Part shown: piece after piece, positions 8,785-18,059 of the stretch
How positions within the stretch are numbered: the first letter of the stretch is position 1
How the letters are laid out: each line of letters begins with the position of its first letter
Assembly: GCA_003058525.1 (NCBI GenBank)
Contig: QBVD01000032.1
Span: forward strand, 1-64,000
Direction of reading: 5' to 3'
Source: a gamma proteobacterium symbiont of Ctena orbiculata
GTDB taxonomy: Bacteria; Pseudomonadota; Gammaproteobacteria; Chromatiales; Chromatiaceae
DNA: 64,000 nt
Position numbers and translations under genes: made by a program
The notes under the pieces: generated by a model
Databases searched by the model: none
What the model was told of the DNA's origin: nothing
Seen by the model: only the letters and a program-made list of their open reading frames with translations

Positions 8785-9050
8785 ACGTCCTCGATTTCTG
8801 CGACCACCAGACCACTGGCGACCACCATATCCTGAGTAAAACTGAGGCAGTGGTTGCTGCTGTCCACCAGGTAGAGATTAAACCCGGCATGCTCATGCAC
8901 GGGGCGCGCGCCGATGACATCGTCATCCATGCAGTGGGTGAAGTGGATGTCGCTGTAGCGCTTGCGCAGTTGCTGGTCGACATCGCTGGCGATGACGGGT
9001 TGGTTGCCCAGCCACTCGCCAATCTCCTGAAGTTGCTGCTGGCTGATCAC
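8781..9050 (-). CDS. small nif-operon protein (89 aa), unknown function
   Basis: The 89-residue protein has an N-terminal helix (ISQQQLQEIGEWLGNQ) and a beta-rich remainder with RYSDIHFTHCMDDDVIGARP and FNLYLVDSSNHC. Both Cys and a His are present, so metal binding is possible but not shown. It overlaps nifY and the LRV gene by four bases each, so all three are translated from one message. Such small proteins recur downstream of nifY in gammaproteobacterial nif clusters; I know no assigned function. Confidence 0.82.
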   Translation of the reverse strand: MISQQQLQEIGEWLGNQPVIASDVDQQLRKRYSDIHFTHCMDDDVIGARPVHEHAGFNLYLVDSSNHCLSFTQDMVVASGLVVAEIEDV

Positions 9051-9754
9051 GCTGTCGCCTCCTCCTGTTCAAAACGGATGCGCTCTTCCGGGCTCTGCCC
9101 CATGACCTTGGCCAACCATGGCGGCGCCTTGCTACCGATCACCGCTTGCAGCTTTGTGATCTCGTCTATGGCTGGTCCCATCTGTGGTTTCTTGATTGGG
9201 TGCGCGCCTACCCTGACTATCTTGGCCGCAGCAGGGCCACCAATGGAGACGACGAACAGCACCTGGCAGTCGGCAATGAGTGAAGCTCGGTAACCGTTCT
9301 TGTCTCCATCAGCCTCGGCATCGTCTATATCTCGGATCTCGACCAGGCGTTTTTCCGAATCTGAAACCTGGTAGATAAGAAAACGTTTACAGGAGCCGAA
9401 GTGGCCATCAAGCATCTCACCCTTGTCCGAAGCACAGGCGACACGGATACTGCCGGGCATCTCACCATCACTGTAGGCCGAAACTTCCGGCAGTGGTTCC
9501 GCACTCAGTGAGGTCTCTCCCTTGAGATAACCAAGAGCACGCTTCAACACGGCGGTATCGACATCAGCGAACTCACCGTCACGGGCGGACTTCAGCGCCT
9601 TGACCGTCAGCCCCGATAATTTCTTATCAGTGGGAGGCAAGCCAATCGCATCATCCAGAACGCTGAGCATTCTGGCTGCATCGGTGTCCGGCAGTTCACG
9701 AGCTGCCAGACCGATTCGGAGTGCGATGTCGTTACTGATGGCGGATGCATTCAT
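9047..9754 (-). CDS. nifY: NifY/NafY-type cofactor-binding protein
   Basis: The 235-residue protein has two parts. The first 100 residues are a helical domain like that of NafY, ending in LKRALGYLKGE. The C-terminal domain is NifX-like, with VACASDKGEMLDGHFGSCKRFLIYQV split by the HFG motif, and VLFVVSIGGPAAAKIVRVG. NafY/NifY binds FeMo-co and apo-NifDK and helps insert the cofactor. It follows nifHDK-nifT in the same order as in Azotobacter (nifT, nifY), with a ferredoxin gene in between. The motif PWLAKVMG near the end is shared with the NifX in this window. Confidence 0.9.
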   Translation of the reverse strand: MNASAISNDIALRIGLAARELPDTDAARMLSVLDDAIGLPPTDKKLSGLTVKALKSARDGEFADVDTAVLKRALGYLKGETSLSAEPLPEVSAYSDGEMPGSIRVACASDKGEMLDGHFGSCKRFLIYQVSDSEKRLVEIRDIDDAEADGDKNGYRASLIADCQVLFVVSIGGPAAAKIVRVGAHPIKKPQMGPAIDEITKLQAVIGSKAPPWLAKVMGQSPEERIRFEQEEATA

Positions 9755-9797
9755 TAGAGACTCCTGAGTATCCGGTTCGAGTGAAGGCTATCTTCTT

Positions 9798-9836
9798 AGC
9801 CCTCACCCCAACCCTCTCCCCTGTTTTGGGGAGAGG
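9798..9836. repeat. CCCTCACCCCAACCCTCTCCCC-type hairpin repeat
   Basis: The segment between the ferredoxin and nifY genes holds CCTCTCCCC (9813-9821) and GGGGAGAGG (9828-9836) around a 6-base loop, preceded by AGCCCTCACCCCAAC. This sequence type is a common dispersed intergenic repeat in proteobacteria. It could stabilise or process the nif message; no T-run follows, so it is not a classical terminator. Confidence 0.65.
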
Positions 9837-9849
9837 TTGATCATGATGA

Positions 9850-10044
9850 TTAAGCTGGAATGATGCAGTCGTCTTCCATGCAGACATCGAGGCACTGGGG
9901 TACATCAAACTCCTCATCGCACTCGGTACAGCTTTCCGTCTCGATCATGTAAACACCCTTGAAAGGCTTGATCGAGTTGGTGGGACATACGGGTTCGCAA
10001 TCACCGCATGCAGTACAAACTTCTCTTACAATCGCTAAGGCCAT
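9850..10044 (-). CDS. 2x[4Fe-4S] ferredoxin in nifT-nifY interval
   Basis: This 64-residue ferredoxin has CTACGDCEPVCP (residues 10-21) and CTECDEEFDVPQCLDVC (residues 39-55). The second motif has the eight-residue insertion between the second and third Cys typical of the nif/Alvin type of ferredoxin. It would be a soluble low-potential electron carrier for nitrogenase or for NifB. It is co-transcribed with nifT (22-base gap). A second ferredoxin of the same type is encoded beside nifB in this window. Confidence 0.92.
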   Translation of the reverse strand: MALAIVREVCTACGDCEPVCPTNSIKPFKGVYMIETESCTECDEEFDVPQCLDVCMEDDCIIPA

Positions 10045-10066
10045 GATTGGACTCCTTCAAATAGAT

Positions 10067-10279
10067 TCAGGCACGTTTGAAACGTAGGGTTGTCGGGAAC
10101 GAAGGCCGCGGAGTGATGGGATCGATGTAGTACTTGGAGCCGTCGGTCAGCTCCACTTCACCCCCCCAGGTCTCATCGGTATCGGTCTCCACATAGGCGA
10201 TCTCGTCTTCCTGATCTTTCTTTGCGATATAGAAGAGAAGCGCGCCATCATCTTTCACACGTATCATCACGTTGGGCAT
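10067..10279 (-). CDS. nifT: NifT/FixU family protein
   Basis: The 70-residue protein begins MPNVMIRVKDDG and has YIAKKDQEDEIAYVE and the conserved WGGEVELTDGSKYYIDP block of NifT/FixU. The family is always encoded just downstream of nifK, and its deletion has mild or no effect where tested. Here it lies 63 bases after nifK, and a strong hairpin occupies the gap. Length is normal. Confidence 0.94.
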   Translation of the reverse strand: MPNVMIRVKDDGALLFYIAKKDQEDEIAYVETDTDETWGGEVELTDGSKYYIDPITPRPSFPTTLRFKRA

Positions 10280-10294
10280 AAGTAGCTCCTTTCG

Positions 10295-10326
10295 GCTGCG
10301 GGTCCGGTCTGAACCGGACCCGCAGC
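10295..10326 (-). other. 14-bp perfect hairpin between nifK and nifT
   Basis: GCTGCGGGTCCGGT (10295-10308) pairs perfectly with 10313-10326 around the loop CTGA. No T-run follows on the minus strand. It probably protects the nifK 3' end or reduces transcription into nifT rather than ending it fully. Confidence 0.75.
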
Positions 10327-10342
10327 ACTGCCGACAGGTCGA

Positions 10343-11914
10343 TTAACGAACCAGGTCGTAGTTGTAGTCGGTGGTACCCATGCCACGGGTCTCCTCGTCG
10401 AGACGCTCCAGTACCGCGTTGACCAGGGTTCTCAGCATGTACATGGCACCCTCGTAACCCAGGGTGGTGTCACGATGCATGTGGTGACGATCGAAGATCG
10501 GAAAACCGATACGGATCAGCGGTACCTCATGTTCCTTACCCTTGTGCAGGGTGTCCCGCTGGATGAACTTGCCGTAGGAGTTTCCGATCATGAAGTCCGG
10601 CTTGTTGGTGAACATCAGTGAACGGAAGTGCCACAGATCCTTGCCGATGTGAACTTCGCTGTTCTGGCCGTAAGGTGACTCGGAGAGAACTTTCTCCATC
10701 GCCTTCTTCCAACGCTTGTTGGCGTGGTTGCAAAGAATCTGTGTCGGCTCCGCACCGAGCTCCATCAGGAACTTCGCCATCCCCATGACGAAGTCGGCAT
10801 CGCCGTAGAGGCCGAACTTCTTGCCGTGCAGCCAGGCGTGGCTGTCGGTCATCATGTCCACCAGAATGCCGCGCTCGCGGGTCAGGGACTCGGAGACCGG
10901 CTTGCCGGTCAGTTCGGAGACCTTCATCAGGAACGCGTCGGTGGCATCCAGACCCATGGGGATCTGCACATCAGTAGCAGGCTGCTTCCAGGTGTTCTTG
11001 GTGAACTTGCGGCCCTTGACCGACTGCCAAGGCTGCAGGAACAGGGTGTCGATGGCATTGGGTGCATCCTTCATCTCATCGATGCTGGTGCCACCGTCGA
11101 ACATGCGGTACTCGCCGTCAGCGGGTGTGTCCAGCACCTCGCTGGGATCGCACAGCAGGCTGTACTCGACACCCATCTCTTCCAGCATGCGCTTCATCAC
11201 ACGATAGTTGCCCAGGTAGGTCTCAAAGCCGGGCACGATGTTGATCTTGCCGTTGCTACCCACCTCTTTGTCTTCCATCTCATTGAGGGTGAAGTAGCGC
11301 TGGATGCCCTCGAACATATTGTCCCAACCGGTGGTGTGGGAGCCGACAAAACTGGGGGTATGGGCAAAGGGTGTGGGGAAGTCCTGTTCGATGTGACCTT
11401 CCTTCTTGGCGTTGCCGATGAAGGCGTTCAGATCATCACCGATTACTTCAGCCATGCAGGTGGTGGATACCGCGATCATCTCGGGCTTGTAGAGCGCCTT
11501 GGCATTCTCCAGGCCGTCGAACATGTTCTTCTGTCCGCCGAATACCGCCGCGTCTTCGGTCATGGAGTCTGATACACAGGCCACCGGCTCCTTGAAGTGA
11601 CGGTTGAAGTAGGTGCGGAAGTAGGCCACGCAACCCTGGGAGCCGTGCACGTAAGGCAGGGTCTTCTCAAAGCCCAGGGCGCAGAGTACGGAACCCAGGG
11701 GCTGACAGGCCTTGGCCGGATTGACCGTCAACGCTTCACGATTGAAGTTGATCTCTTTGTACTCTTCGGTGGTGGTCCACTGAAAAGTCGCTTCGATCTT
11801 GTCCTGGGGGACCTTCTCTTCGAACAGCTCCTGTTTGTTCTTCAGGGTATCGGTGTACTCCTCCTGACGAAACAGGGGATAACTCGGTTTAATGTCGTCT
11901 ACAACTTGACTCAT
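10343..11914 (-). CDS. nifK: Nitrogenase MoFe protein beta subunit
   Basis: The 523-residue NifK carries the P-cluster ligands Cys70 (NPAKACQPLGS), Cys95 (HGSQGCVAYFR) and Cys153 (STTCMAEVIGDD), at the same numbers as in Azotobacter vinelandii. The N-terminal extension of about 50 residues that wraps NifD is present, as is the C-terminal tail. With NifD it forms the alpha2-beta2 MoFe protein that reduces N2. It follows nifD with a 107-base gap holding a hairpin. Length and motifs indicate an intact, functional Mo-nitrogenase. Confidence 0.98.
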   Translation of the reverse strand: MSQVVDDIKPSYPLFRQEEYTDTLKNKQELFEEKVPQDKIEATFQWTTTEEYKEINFNREALTVNPAKACQPLGSVLCALGFEKTLPYVHGSQGCVAYFRTYFNRHFKEPVACVSDSMTEDAAVFGGQKNMFDGLENAKALYKPEMIAVSTTCMAEVIGDDLNAFIGNAKKEGHIEQDFPTPFAHTPSFVGSHTTGWDNMFEGIQRYFTLNEMEDKEVGSNGKINIVPGFETYLGNYRVMKRMLEEMGVEYSLLCDPSEVLDTPADGEYRMFDGGTSIDEMKDAPNAIDTLFLQPWQSVKGRKFTKNTWKQPATDVQIPMGLDATDAFLMKVSELTGKPVSESLTRERGILVDMMTDSHAWLHGKKFGLYGDADFVMGMAKFLMELGAEPTQILCNHANKRWKKAMEKVLSESPYGQNSEVHIGKDLWHFRSLMFTNKPDFMIGNSYGKFIQRDTLHKGKEHEVPLIRIGFPIFDRHHMHRDTTLGYEGAMYMLRTLVNAVLERLDEETRGMGTTDYNYDLVR

Positions 11915-11985
11915 GATCTTTCTCCTCCCGCGCCACCAATCTGTGGACTAACGGGTCAGATGAATTGAATAGATTGTTCCTGGTC

Positions 11986-12010
11986 GCAGGTTGGGCTTGG
12001 CCCAACCTGC
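11986..12010 (-). other. hairpin directly after nifD
   Basis: GCAGGTTGGGC (11986-11996) is the perfect complement of 12000-12010 with a 3-base loop. It begins 12 bases after the nifD stop and lies in the nifD-nifK gap. Without a T-run it is more likely an mRNA-stabilising or attenuating structure than a terminator. Confidence 0.72.
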
Positions 12011-12021
12011 ATTCCACAGGA

Positions 12022-13503
12022 TCAGGCCCCGGCAGCGGCAGCCTCAGGCGTTTCCTCGGTCTTCAACCAGGGCGCCTGGATCTTGCTCCAGCAGGGGTTG
12101 TTCAGGGTCATGTCCATATCACGGGCGAAGATGGCGAAGCCGTCATAGCCGTGGTAAGGACCGGAATAATCCCAGGAGTGCATCTGGCGGAAGGGGATGC
12201 CCATCTTCTGGAAGATGTACTTCTCCTTGATCCCGGAACCGATCAGGTCGGGTTTCACCTTCTTAACGAACTCTTCGAACTCGTAGCCGGTGACGTCGTC
12301 ATAGATCAGGGTGGCATTGCCCATCTCCTTGATGGTGCGATCGTAGTCATCGTTGTGGGCGAATTCGTAACCGGTACCGACCACTTCCATGCCCAGGTCC
12401 TCATAGGCACCGATGACGTGACGGGGACGCAGACCGCCCACATAGAGCATCACCCTCTTGCCTTCGAGACGGGGACGGTACTTGGCGATAACCGCTTTGT
12501 ACTCGGCCTGGTACTTCTCAATCACCTTTTCGGCATTGGCCTGGATGGTCTCGTCGAAGAAAGCCGCAATCTTGCGCAGGGACTCGGCGATCTTGGTGGG
12601 ACCGAAGAAGTTGTACTCCATCCAGGGAATACCGTACTTCTCTTCCATGTGACGGGAGATATAGTTCATGGAGCGGTAGCAGTGAATCAGGTTCAGCTTG
12701 GCTTTGGGTGTGTTCTCCATCTCGGCCAGGGTGCCGTCACCGGACCACTGGGCGATCACGCGCAGACCCATCTCTTCCATCAGGGTACGGGATGCCCAGG
12801 CATCGCCACCGATGTTGTAGTCACCGATGATGGTGACGTCATAGGGAGTGGACTCGAAGCCGGTGTCGCCATCGCGATTGCCCAGCACCCAGTCGCGCAC
12901 GGCATCGTTCGCGATGTGATGGCCCAGAGACTGGGATACACCACGGAAGCCTTCACAACGGACGGGGACGACCGGTTTTTCGATCTCTGCAGTGGTCTTC
13001 TTGGCAACCGCTTCGATGTCGTCACCGATCAGGCCGATGGGACACTCGGACTGCACGGTAATGCCCTTGTTCAGGGGGAACAGCGCCTCGATCTCTTGCA
13101 TGATCTTGGACAGTTTCTTGTCACCGCCGAAGACGATATCCTTCTCCTGGAAGTCGGAGGTGAAGTTCATGGTGCCGAAGGTGTTCACACCGGTGGTGCC
13201 CACGTAGTAGTTGCGACGACCGGCACGGGAGTATTGGCCGCAACCCACTGGACCGTGAGAGATATGAATCATATCCTTGATAGGACCCCAAACCACACCC
13301 TTGGAGCCGGCATAGGCACAACCTCGGATAGTCATCACGCCAGGCAGTGATTTACGGTTGGATGTTATGCACTTCTTGGATTGTTCGACCTCCTGGTCAT
13401 TTACCGTAAGGTGCTTAGCACGGTCCTTTTTAGCTTTCTCTGGATAGACCTCGAGCACCTCCTGGATAAGAGCTTCAGTCTCTTCGCGTGTCATTGCAGA
13501 CAT
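12022..13503 (-). CDS. nifD: Nitrogenase MoFe protein alpha subunit
   Basis: The 493-residue NifD has the P-cluster ligands Cys62 (IRGCAYAG), Cys88 ([12 protein letters not shown]) and Cys154 ([11 protein letters not shown]). It also has the FeMo-co ligands Cys275 ([10 protein letters not shown]) and His442 ([13 protein letters not shown]), plus His195 in SLGHHIAND. All positions equal those of the Azotobacter enzyme, so this is the Mo-dependent type and not VnfD or AnfD. The gene lies 117 bases after nifH, with overlapping hairpins in between. Nothing suggests inactivation. Confidence 0.98.
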   Translation of the reverse strand: MSAMTREETEALIQEVLEVYPEKAKKDRAKHLTVNDQEVEQSKKCITSNRKSLPGVMTIRGCAYAGSKGVVWGPIKDMIHISHGPVGCGQYSRAGRRNYYVGTTGVNTFGTMNFTSDFQEKDIVFGGDKKLSKIMQEIEALFPLNKGITVQSECPIGLIGDDIEAVAKKTTAEIEKPVVPVRCEGFRGVSQSLGHHIANDAVRDWVLGNRDGDTGFESTPYDVTIIGDYNIGGDAWASRTLMEEMGLRVIAQWSGDGTLAEMENTPKAKLNLIHCYRSMNYISRHMEEKYGIPWMEYNFFGPTKIAESLRKIAAFFDETIQANAEKVIEKYQAEYKAVIAKYRPRLEGKRVMLYVGGLRPRHVIGAYEDLGMEVVGTGYEFAHNDDYDRTIKEMGNATLIYDDVTGYEFEEFVKKVKPDLIGSGIKEKYIFQKMGIPFRQMHSWDYSGPYHGYDGFAIFARDMDMTLNNPCWSKIQAPWLKTEETPEAAAAGA

Positions 13504-13563
13504 ATTCTTTCTCCTGCCGTGCCGCTAATCTGCGGACAGACGGCGTTGGGGTTGGTTGAGCTG

Positions 13564-13617
13564 CCAGCAGTCAGCGGCCAGCCAGAAAAGGCTGTGCGCT
13601 GATTGCTGGCTGGCCGC
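13564..13617 (-). other. two overlapping hairpins in the nifH-nifD gap
   Basis: GCGGCCAGCCAG (13574-13585) pairs perfectly with 13606-13617. A second stem, 13564-13576 with 13597-13609 (one mismatch), overlaps the first on both arms, so the two cannot fully form together. It starts 4 bases after the nifH stop. Hairpins here are known to stabilise or process nifH mRNA and allow more NifH than NifDK; the alternative pairing is a notable detail. Confidence 0.7.
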
Positions 13618-13620
13618 TTC

Positions 13621-14526
<906 letters not shown>

Positions 14527-14573
14527 TCAGTTTGTGACTGAATGGTTTGAATTCATTCGACAAACACTAGTGA

Positions 14574-14588
14574 GCAAAGGGTGTGCCA
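14574..14588 (-). promoter_or_regulatory. sigma-54 promoter of nifH
   Basis: On the minus strand the bases read TGGCAC-ACCCT-TTGC, a perfect -24/-12 RpoN promoter with correct spacing. It lies 75-89 bases upstream of the nifH ATG. Confidence 0.92.
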
Positions 14589-14685
14589 AAAGATAATAAT
14601 CTTATTAACATATTGTTTTTATTAGCTTATAAAGTTTATTGCAGTGCAGTTTCCGAGGTCAGGTTTACGACAAACCCCGGTTAAA

Positions 14686-14701
14686 TGTATGGATGAAAAC
14701 A
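14686..14701 (-). promoter_or_regulatory. NifA upstream activator box for nifH (at the 5' end of draT)
   Basis: TGT-ATGGATGAAA-ACA matches TGT-N10-ACA. Its centre is about 130 bases upstream of the predicted nifH start, within the usual range. It overlaps one candidate start codon of draT (14689) and lies just before the other (14713). Confidence 0.72.
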
Positions 14702-15534
14702 GACAACAGACCATGACATCGGCCTCGCTTCCCGCCCATGCGCGCCTACCCATCAACCACTGCAACCTGCCCCCGGTGATTCTTGGCAGCCTCACCTTCC
14801 AGCACCACCCCACACAACTACACCTGGATGGCGTGGAGCAACTGCATGCCGCTCTGTTCGAGAGTCTCGATCCGGTTACGGAGGCCGATACCCGGGCCGA
14901 ACATTTCATGGACTATATGCGTTCGGGCTTTCTGCTGGACAATCTCGACGAGGCGGGATTCGATGAACATAAGCGCGGCATTAAAAGAGGCAAGGCAGAC
15001 TACCTTCGCATACTGCGTGGTTGGTTGTTCAATGCCGACGGCAAGGAGGCCGCCGTGCTTAAGAGCTGGGTCGAATCACGTTTCGGGCTGTTGCCCCTGA
15101 ATCACAGGGGGCCGTTGGGAGTTGGCGCGGAAGACAACTACCACGCCTACCTGTCGGCCCGAGCCAAAGGGCTCTACAACACCAATGCCCTGGAGTCACA
15201 ACTCGACCTACTCTACAGCTACTGTCAATACGAAGTGACCAGGCAATATCGTGGTGAGCACCACGTCACCCTCTACCGGGGCGTCAACCGTATCGATGAA
15301 CACGAAATACTGCACCAGCCCGCCAAGGACGTTTATATCCTAACGCTGAACAACATCAATTCTTTCAGCAGCAACCGGGAACGGGCAGACGAGTTCGGCG
15401 ACTATATCCTAGAGGTCAAAGTGCCGCTCACAAAGCTACTCTATTTTCCCGGACTGCTACCCAATGCCCTGAAGGGTGAAGAGGAGTACCTGGTGATTGG
15501 TGGTGTTTACGAAGTTAAGGTGAGTTTACTCTAG
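14689..15534 (+). CDS. draT: NAD+-dinitrogen-reductase ADP-D-ribosyltransferase (DraT)
   Basis: DraT transfers ADP-ribose from NAD+ to Arg101 of NifH in response to ammonium or energy loss, switching nitrogenase off. The protein has the family start ARLPINHCNLPPVILGSL, the VTLYRGVNRIDEHEIL segment, and NINSFSSNRERADEFGD with the ADP-ribosyltransferase-like Ser/Glu region. The C-terminal EEEYLVIGG is also typical. No clear ribosome binding site separates the possible starts: GTG at 14644, ATG at 14689 or ATG at 14713 (MTSASLPAHARLP). The last gives the usual family N-terminus. It is divergent from nifH. draG is 5.9 kb away on the other strand. Confidence 0.93.
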   Translation: MDENRQQTMTSASLPAHARLPINHCNLPPVILGSLTFQHHPTQLHLDGVEQLHAALFESLDPVTEADTRAEHFMDYMRSGFLLDNLDEAGFDEHKRGIKRGKADYLRILRGWLFNADGKEAAVLKSWVESRFGLLPLNHRGPLGVGAEDNYHAYLSARAKGLYNTNALESQLDLLYSYCQYEVTRQYRGEHHVTLYRGVNRIDEHEILHQPAKDVYILTLNNINSFSSNRERADEFGDYILEVKVPLTKLLYFPGLLPNALKGEEEYLVIGGVYEVKVSLL

Positions 15535-15894
15535 CCTGTATTTCTTACACCCGTTCTTAGCGAGATGGCATTATGGCTCATATCGCATTCAGAATGTGAA
15601 TTGATATCGTGTTTGATTCAAGAAGTGGACAGGTATTTTTTCGAAGTATCGCTACCAAGTACCTGGGTAGCTACACGGCTTGGAGAAAGATATAGAGAAC
15701 TATCCGAATCTTACCGTAGAACATCTTTTTCTTTCTGCACAGTCGCGATACCAGGATCAAGTCTTTTATGGCAGTCAATAGCGGACATTAAGATAAATAT
15801 CATGCTATTGATGCTGCCAAGTCCACCAATCACGATCTATTGCTAACCGCAAATTATTTCAGCCAAAAAGTACTTAATTTAAAAATATTTAGTA
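15535..15894. other. gene-poor gap after draT
   Basis: No gene is supported here. One open frame of 93 codons (15565-15846, plus) has no ribosome binding site, no family resemblance and a low-complexity sequence, so it was not called. The stretch is AT-richer than the nif genes. Confidence 0.5.
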
Positions 15895-16073
15895 CTAAGG
15901 CCTGTTAACACTAATCCAATACGCCCTGTTGTGCCTGAAGGGCTGGAGCTGTTTTCGCCCCCAGCGGCGTTATCATTCGCTCATGTAGAATGACTACACC
16001 TCGCTCATTCTGCCTTGCTGGGCACAAAAAAAGCCCCAGCAGGGCGTATTGGATTAGTGTTAACAGGCCCTAA
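15895..16073. mobile_element. MITE-like element with 30-bp perfect terminal inverted repeats
   Basis: GGCCTGTTAACACTAATCCA and the next ten bases (15899-15928) recur as a perfect inverted copy at 16040-16069. The pair is flanked on both sides by CTAA (15895-15898 and 16070-16073), which may be a 4-base target duplication. The 111-base interior also has partial symmetry, with GCTCATGTAG and CACCTCGCTCAT in its centre, and no coding capacity. Partial copies of its end are seen near 52383 and at 58555. The class of the parent transposon is unknown. Confidence 0.65.
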
Positions 16074-16141
16074 GTGAAGACAGCTGTTTAATGAGGCCAA
16101 GTCAATTAATAATGATCAGTTGTCGATTACATTTTTGAACG

Positions 16142-16168
16142 AAAAAGGGCCGCGATTGCGGCCCCTTT
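16142..16168 (-). terminator. rho-independent terminator of the PhoX-like gene
   Basis: On the minus strand a GGGGCCGC-AATC-GCGGCCC stem-loop is followed by TTTTT. It lies 28-54 bases past the stop of the PhoX-like gene. Confidence 0.85.
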
Positions 16169-16195
16169 AATGCCAACAATGTTTGTTTTGGCTAT

Positions 16196-17716
16196 TTAGT
16201 CATCATACTTATCGGCTTTTACTTTGAACCCGGTAATAACGAGGATGTCATCAGTTGGGTAATCATCGTATTCCGGCATGAAATCATCGTCAGAGTGCTG
16301 TACTGCCACAATAGCCATTCTGCCATCGGCGGTAAACTCAAAACCTGTGGGTTCAGCTGATTGATCTTTGACTGACAATATTTTTACACAACCGTCAGAC
16401 TTGATATCACGATCACCACCATCAGGCAGGCATGCGAATATATCGCCGTTGCCATGGTCTTCGATCACGTACAGATTACCTGTGATTGGCTGGAACGCCA
16501 GATTATCGAGTGAATTAAAGTCGGCATCGCCTTCGATAAATCGATTCACGACAACAGAGGCCTCAGTTTCATCAGCCAAAAGGGGATCAGAGTCGATACC
16601 GCAAATGACTTCACCATAGTTTTGCGCAGCTTCACGTCCGGTGTTTGCCCAGCAGAAGCGTACTCCCTCTCCGATATAGGTTGGATCTTTGTGCAGATCT
16701 TCCGGACGATAGTAACCGGTAGCACCGAAATTGTTGGCATCGCGACGAGCATTGGATGCTTCTACTTCAATCCAGGAGCCATTGCCGATCTCGCAACCTT
16801 GGCCGTAATTGACGTTGAACGAACTACTTGTGCCTTCACGACATGAGGCGCGAAAGGCGTATACGGCGCCTGCAACCAATGGAGACTGGCTTAATTGACT
16901 GATTAGACTCCCTGTTGCAGGAACTTCAGGAACAAACTTGAAAATGGCCCCCCCATCCACATCGGGATCGTCTCCACCATCCCCTTTCAGATCCCAATCA
17001 CCCGGGCGCAGTTCATCACCTCCGATAACGACCCCTGAATCCAGTACGGTGAGACCTTCCCATGCCATAGTCGGCAGTGCATCACGCTTTACGACCTTAT
17101 CAGAACTGTAGCCGGCCATATCGACAATCATTCCGTTTTCGCGATCCGTTACGGTATGGTTCTCGAAATTCAGTGGGTCGATTATCTCGTAAGCCTGTCC
17201 ATTACCGGTTTCCTCAGTCGCCAATACCGTCCCCCAAGGGGTGGTGCGAATGCCATCGCATCTATTCATGCCGCGTAACAAAGTGGTAACAGAACCGGTA
17301 TAAAGGTCTATCGCCTGTACCGATGGATTCAGTTTGTCACGGCCATTCGGAAACTGGCCAATGACTTCATCACCACCTTCGATACAGAAAATGGCATGAG
17401 TAGGATCTTCCTCTTCCGGCCAAAATGAAAACATGTCCGCTTTGTTGCCGGCGTCACGCGTCAGAATGGTTGCTCTGAGCCCGCCAGCCAGCTTTACGAG
17501 ATCTCTGGCACGCTGACCAGGTTCACGGACAACAGTCCCTTCAGCGGAGGATTTAAGCGGTTTTTTGACGCCAAACAGCTTTTCGGATTTGTCCATGAGC
17601 ATTCGCTCAACTTTCATGCCGAAATCGCGTTTCTTGTCATCGTCTGCGATAACTAATGCCGGGGCAGTTAGGGTAGACGCTAGGGCAACCATAATGGCAT
17701 GGTTTGTAAAATTCAT
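16196..17716 (-). CDS. exported PhoX-like (DUF839) beta-propeller protein
   Basis: The first 24 residues form a Sec-type signal peptide (TNHAIMVALASTLTAPALVI then ADDD). The mature part has features of the PhoX/DUF839 propeller family: GIRTTPWGTVLATEETGNG, AWEGLTVLDSGVVIGGDE, and NLAFQPITGNLYVIEDHGNG near residue 420, an Asp/His/Glu-rich site that binds Ca and Fe in true PhoX. True PhoX is a periplasmic alkaline phosphatase. This protein is shorter and its substrate cannot be read from sequence, so it may be a phosphatase or another secreted propeller. It has its own terminator and stands alone, unrelated to nif. Confidence 0.75.
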   Translation of the reverse strand: MNFTNHAIMVALASTLTAPALVIADDDKKRDFGMKVERMLMDKSEKLFGVKKPLKSSAEGTVVREPGQRARDLVKLAGGLRATILTRDAGNKADMFSFWPEEEDPTHAIFCIEGGDEVIGQFPNGRDKLNPSVQAIDLYTGSVTTLLRGMNRCDGIRTTPWGTVLATEETGNGQAYEIIDPLNFENHTVTDRENGMIVDMAGYSSDKVVKRDALPTMAWEGLTVLDSGVVIGGDELRPGDWDLKGDGGDDPDVDGGAIFKFVPEVPATGSLISQLSQSPLVAGAVYAFRASCREGTSSSFNVNYGQGCEIGNGSWIEVEASNARRDANNFGATGYYRPEDLHKDPTYIGEGVRFCWANTGREAAQNYGEVICGIDSDPLLADETEASVVVNRFIEGDADFNSLDNLAFQPITGNLYVIEDHGNGDIFACLPDGGDRDIKSDGCVKILSVKDQSAEPTGFEFTADGRMAIVAVQHSDDDFMPEYDDYPTDDILVITGFKVKADKYDD

Positions 17717-18059
17717 TCTCAGTGCTCCTCAAATGGTCATGTTAAGAAATCAAAATGAAGTGAATGAGAAGGTAATACCACGCTGTTTCGAGCGATTGAC
17801 TGAGAGATGACATTTGCATGAAATATTGGGAAAATTTTCCACATACTCGTCAGTCTGATTCTGACAGAACGGTGTATTTGACTTTGCTATCTCAATTATT
17901 CATATGCAAATTATTGGATCCTAGACACAGAAGCACCTGTTTGGCGTACTTGGCTTATGGGATCGTTAAGGAAAATCAATATCACCTAGCAATTCTAATA
18001 TTCAGGGAATTGCTAGATGCTTTGGGTTTTCTCGCGATCAAGCAAGAGCTGTCGCGCGA
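17717..18059. other. no gene recognised
   Basis: AT-rich stretch upstream of the PhoX-like gene. An open frame runs through its right part into the NHL remnant, but its first 80 codons resemble nothing I know and show no ribosome binding site. The promoter of the PhoX-like gene must lie here; no strong box could be assigned. Confidence 0.4.

Noticed and set aside
15565-15846. 93-codon plus-strand frame after draT
   Set aside because: No ribosome binding site, no family resemblance; likely chance frame.
17818-18059. N-terminal part of the frame leading into the NHL fragment
   Set aside because: No NHL or signal sequence, no ribosome binding site; treated as non-coding.
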